A stretch of 64,000 bases of DNA from Collinsella tanakaei (lineage in GTDB: Bacteria > Actinomycetota > Coriobacteriia > Coriobacteriales > Coriobacteriaceae). The DNA lies in assembly GCF_021531055.1 (NCBI RefSeq), contig NZ_JADYTL010000001.1, forward strand, positions 310,001 to 374,000. The letters run 5' to 3'. The position numbers and the translations under genes were made by a program. Of the stretch, positions 63,120 to 64,000 are shown in pieces (position 1 is the first letter of the stretch; each line of letters starts with the position of its first letter). Under the pieces are notes generated by a model, which had not been told where the DNA came from, did no database searches, and worked only from the letters and a program-made list of their open reading frames with translations.

Positions 63120-63950
63120 CTAGGAAACGAGCTCGAGCAGCCGGTCGATCACCTGCGCCACGCCACGATCGTTATTGGACGGCGCCAGGAAACGCGCATG
63201 CGAGCGCATATGCTCCTCGGCGTTGGCCACCACGTAGCTGTGGCCCACGGCCTCGAGCATCTGGATGTCGTTGTACGTGTCGCCGAACGCCGCGGCATCG
63301 GCGGTCGGCACGCCCAGATGCGCGCACAGCCGCGTGATACCCGCCCCCTTGTCGACATCCTTGTTCATGAAGTCGATCCACTCCTTGCCGGCGTTGGTGA
63401 CCGAGAACCGGTCGGACCACGCGGCGTCGTACGTGCTCGCGAAGACCTCCTCGGCCGTGCGATCGGGGAAGTACACCGTGTACTTGTTGACGTCGGCATC
63501 GAGCTCGTCGAGCGAATCGAGGTAGACGATCTTGGTGAAGAAGCGACGGAAGAAATCGTCGTACACAGCATCGCAGCGGCGCAGGTAGCCGGCCTCGATG
63601 CCGCAGACGACCGGGCAGCCGCGACCGTCGGCCAAGGTGTAGTCGATCAGCTCGTGGTAGGTCGGCACGTCGATGAGGTCCTTGTAGATGAGCTCACCGC
63701 GGCAGCTGATCGCCGCGCCGTTGTCGGACAGCAGCGCCATGTGCTCGGCGACCTCGTGGAACATATCGGTGAGCGTGTAGAGCGGACGGCCGCTCGCCGC
63801 GCAAAACGTGATGCCCGCCTCGTCGAGCGCGCGGATGCGATCGAGCATGTTCGGCGGCATGCTGCCGTCGTCCGCCAGCAGCGTGCAGTCCATATCCGCG
63901 GCGACGAGCCTGACGCGCGCCAGCTCGGTATCGCCCTCAAAGCCCACCAT
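63120..63950 (-). CDS. Cof-type HAD-IIB phosphatase
   Basis: A 276-residue protein. LVAADMDCTLLADDGSMPPN is motif I with Cys in place of the usual Gly (DMDCTL), FCAASGRPLYTL is motif II, NKDVDKGAGITRLCAHLGV gives the motif III lysine, and AAAFGDTYNDIQMLEAVGHS is motif IV. The C2B cap and the order match YidA/Cof sugar-phosphate phosphatases. The ATG at 63950 has GGGGGAG eight bases upstream. No neighbour is visible beyond the window edge. Confidence 0.88.
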   Translation of the reverse strand: MVGFEGDTELARVRLVAADMDCTLLADDGSMPPNMLDRIRALDEAGITFCAASGRPLYTLTDMFHEVAEHMALLSDNGAAISCRGELIYKDLIDVPTYHELIDYTLADGRGCPVVCGIEAGYLRRCDAVYDDFFRRFFTKIVYLDSLDELDADVNKYTVYFPDRTAEEVFASTYDAAWSDRFSVTNAGKEWIDFMNKDVDKGAGITRLCAHLGVPTADAAAFGDTYNDIQMLEAVGHSYVVANAEEHMRSHARFLAPSNNDRGVAQVIDRLLELVS

Positions 63951-64000
63951 CACGTGCACTCCCCCATTCCACGACGGACCACCTGTCCGCCGGCTTGTCT

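Overview
The window is a high-GC, gene-dense bacterial chromosome segment. It looks like a gut-type Actinobacterium of the class Coriobacteriia, most likely Collinsella or a close relative. This is an inference from overall GC and codon use, tRNA genes with an encoded CCA end, strong AGGAG-type ribosome binding sites, the gene families present and Actinobacterial-type proteins of unknown function. There is no phage, transposase, CRISPR array or rRNA. About 51 protein genes and two tRNAs are supported, most of them on the minus strand.

Layout. 1-2.2 kb: a selenium-associated cysteine desulfurase (cut by the window edge) with YedF, then tRNA-Pro and tRNA-Gly. 2.26-2.49 kb: a 20-bp tandem repeat array followed by its inverted counterpart. 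2.6-5.9 kb: an MFS transporter and a two-gene unit resembling a double-cubane (2-hydroxyacyl-CoA dehydratase-like) protein and its ATPase activator. 6.0-11.6 kb: molybdate uptake (modA, modB, modC) and molybdopterin insertion (mogA/moaB-type, moeA). 11.8-14.2 kb: a ClC-family anion transporter and a lipid kinase. 14.3-18.1 kb: xpt, pfkA, mscL and a nucleoid-associated protein. 18.1-26.1 kb: a DUF2974-type hydrolase, a GH13 alpha-glucosidase, L-lactate dehydrogenase, an aminotransferase and NAD synthetase. 26.6-30.2 kb: three family-2 glycosyltransferases. 30.4-32.7 kb: two proteins of unknown function. 32.8-42.1 kb: EttA, TcdA, TatD, a HAD phosphatase, pgi and a Uup-type ABC-F protein. 42.3-46.9 kb: an OFA-type MFS transporter, an M20 amidohydrolase and a YtcJ-type amidohydrolase. 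47.3-51.0 kb: pstSCAB. 51.5-56.1 kb: an M20 dipeptidase, two HAD phosphatases and ribosomal protein S1. 56.5-61.0 kb: cysteine desulfidase and argG-(small ORF)-argH. 61.6-64 kb: an MFS transporter and a Cof-type HAD phosphatase.

How the genes work together. The genome encodes sugar fermentation (GH13, pfkA, pgi, L-LDH), phosphate scavenging (pst, with a possible PHO-box-like repeat), arginine synthesis, and molybdate import with cofactor maturation. The YedF/cysteine-desulfurase pair suggests selenium handling, so a labile-selenium molybdenum hydroxylase may exist elsewhere in the genome (inference).

The most unusual content is in the spacers between genes. At least four families of palindromic or terminal-inverted-repeat elements recur: three copies of a 125-bp element with 17-bp perfect or near-perfect ends, two copies of a roughly 210-bp element, a GGGGACGT-type inverted repeat, and CCCC(A/T)GGGG-core palindromes including one of 86 bp. 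None carries a gene. They look like non-autonomous, REP- or MITE-like elements.
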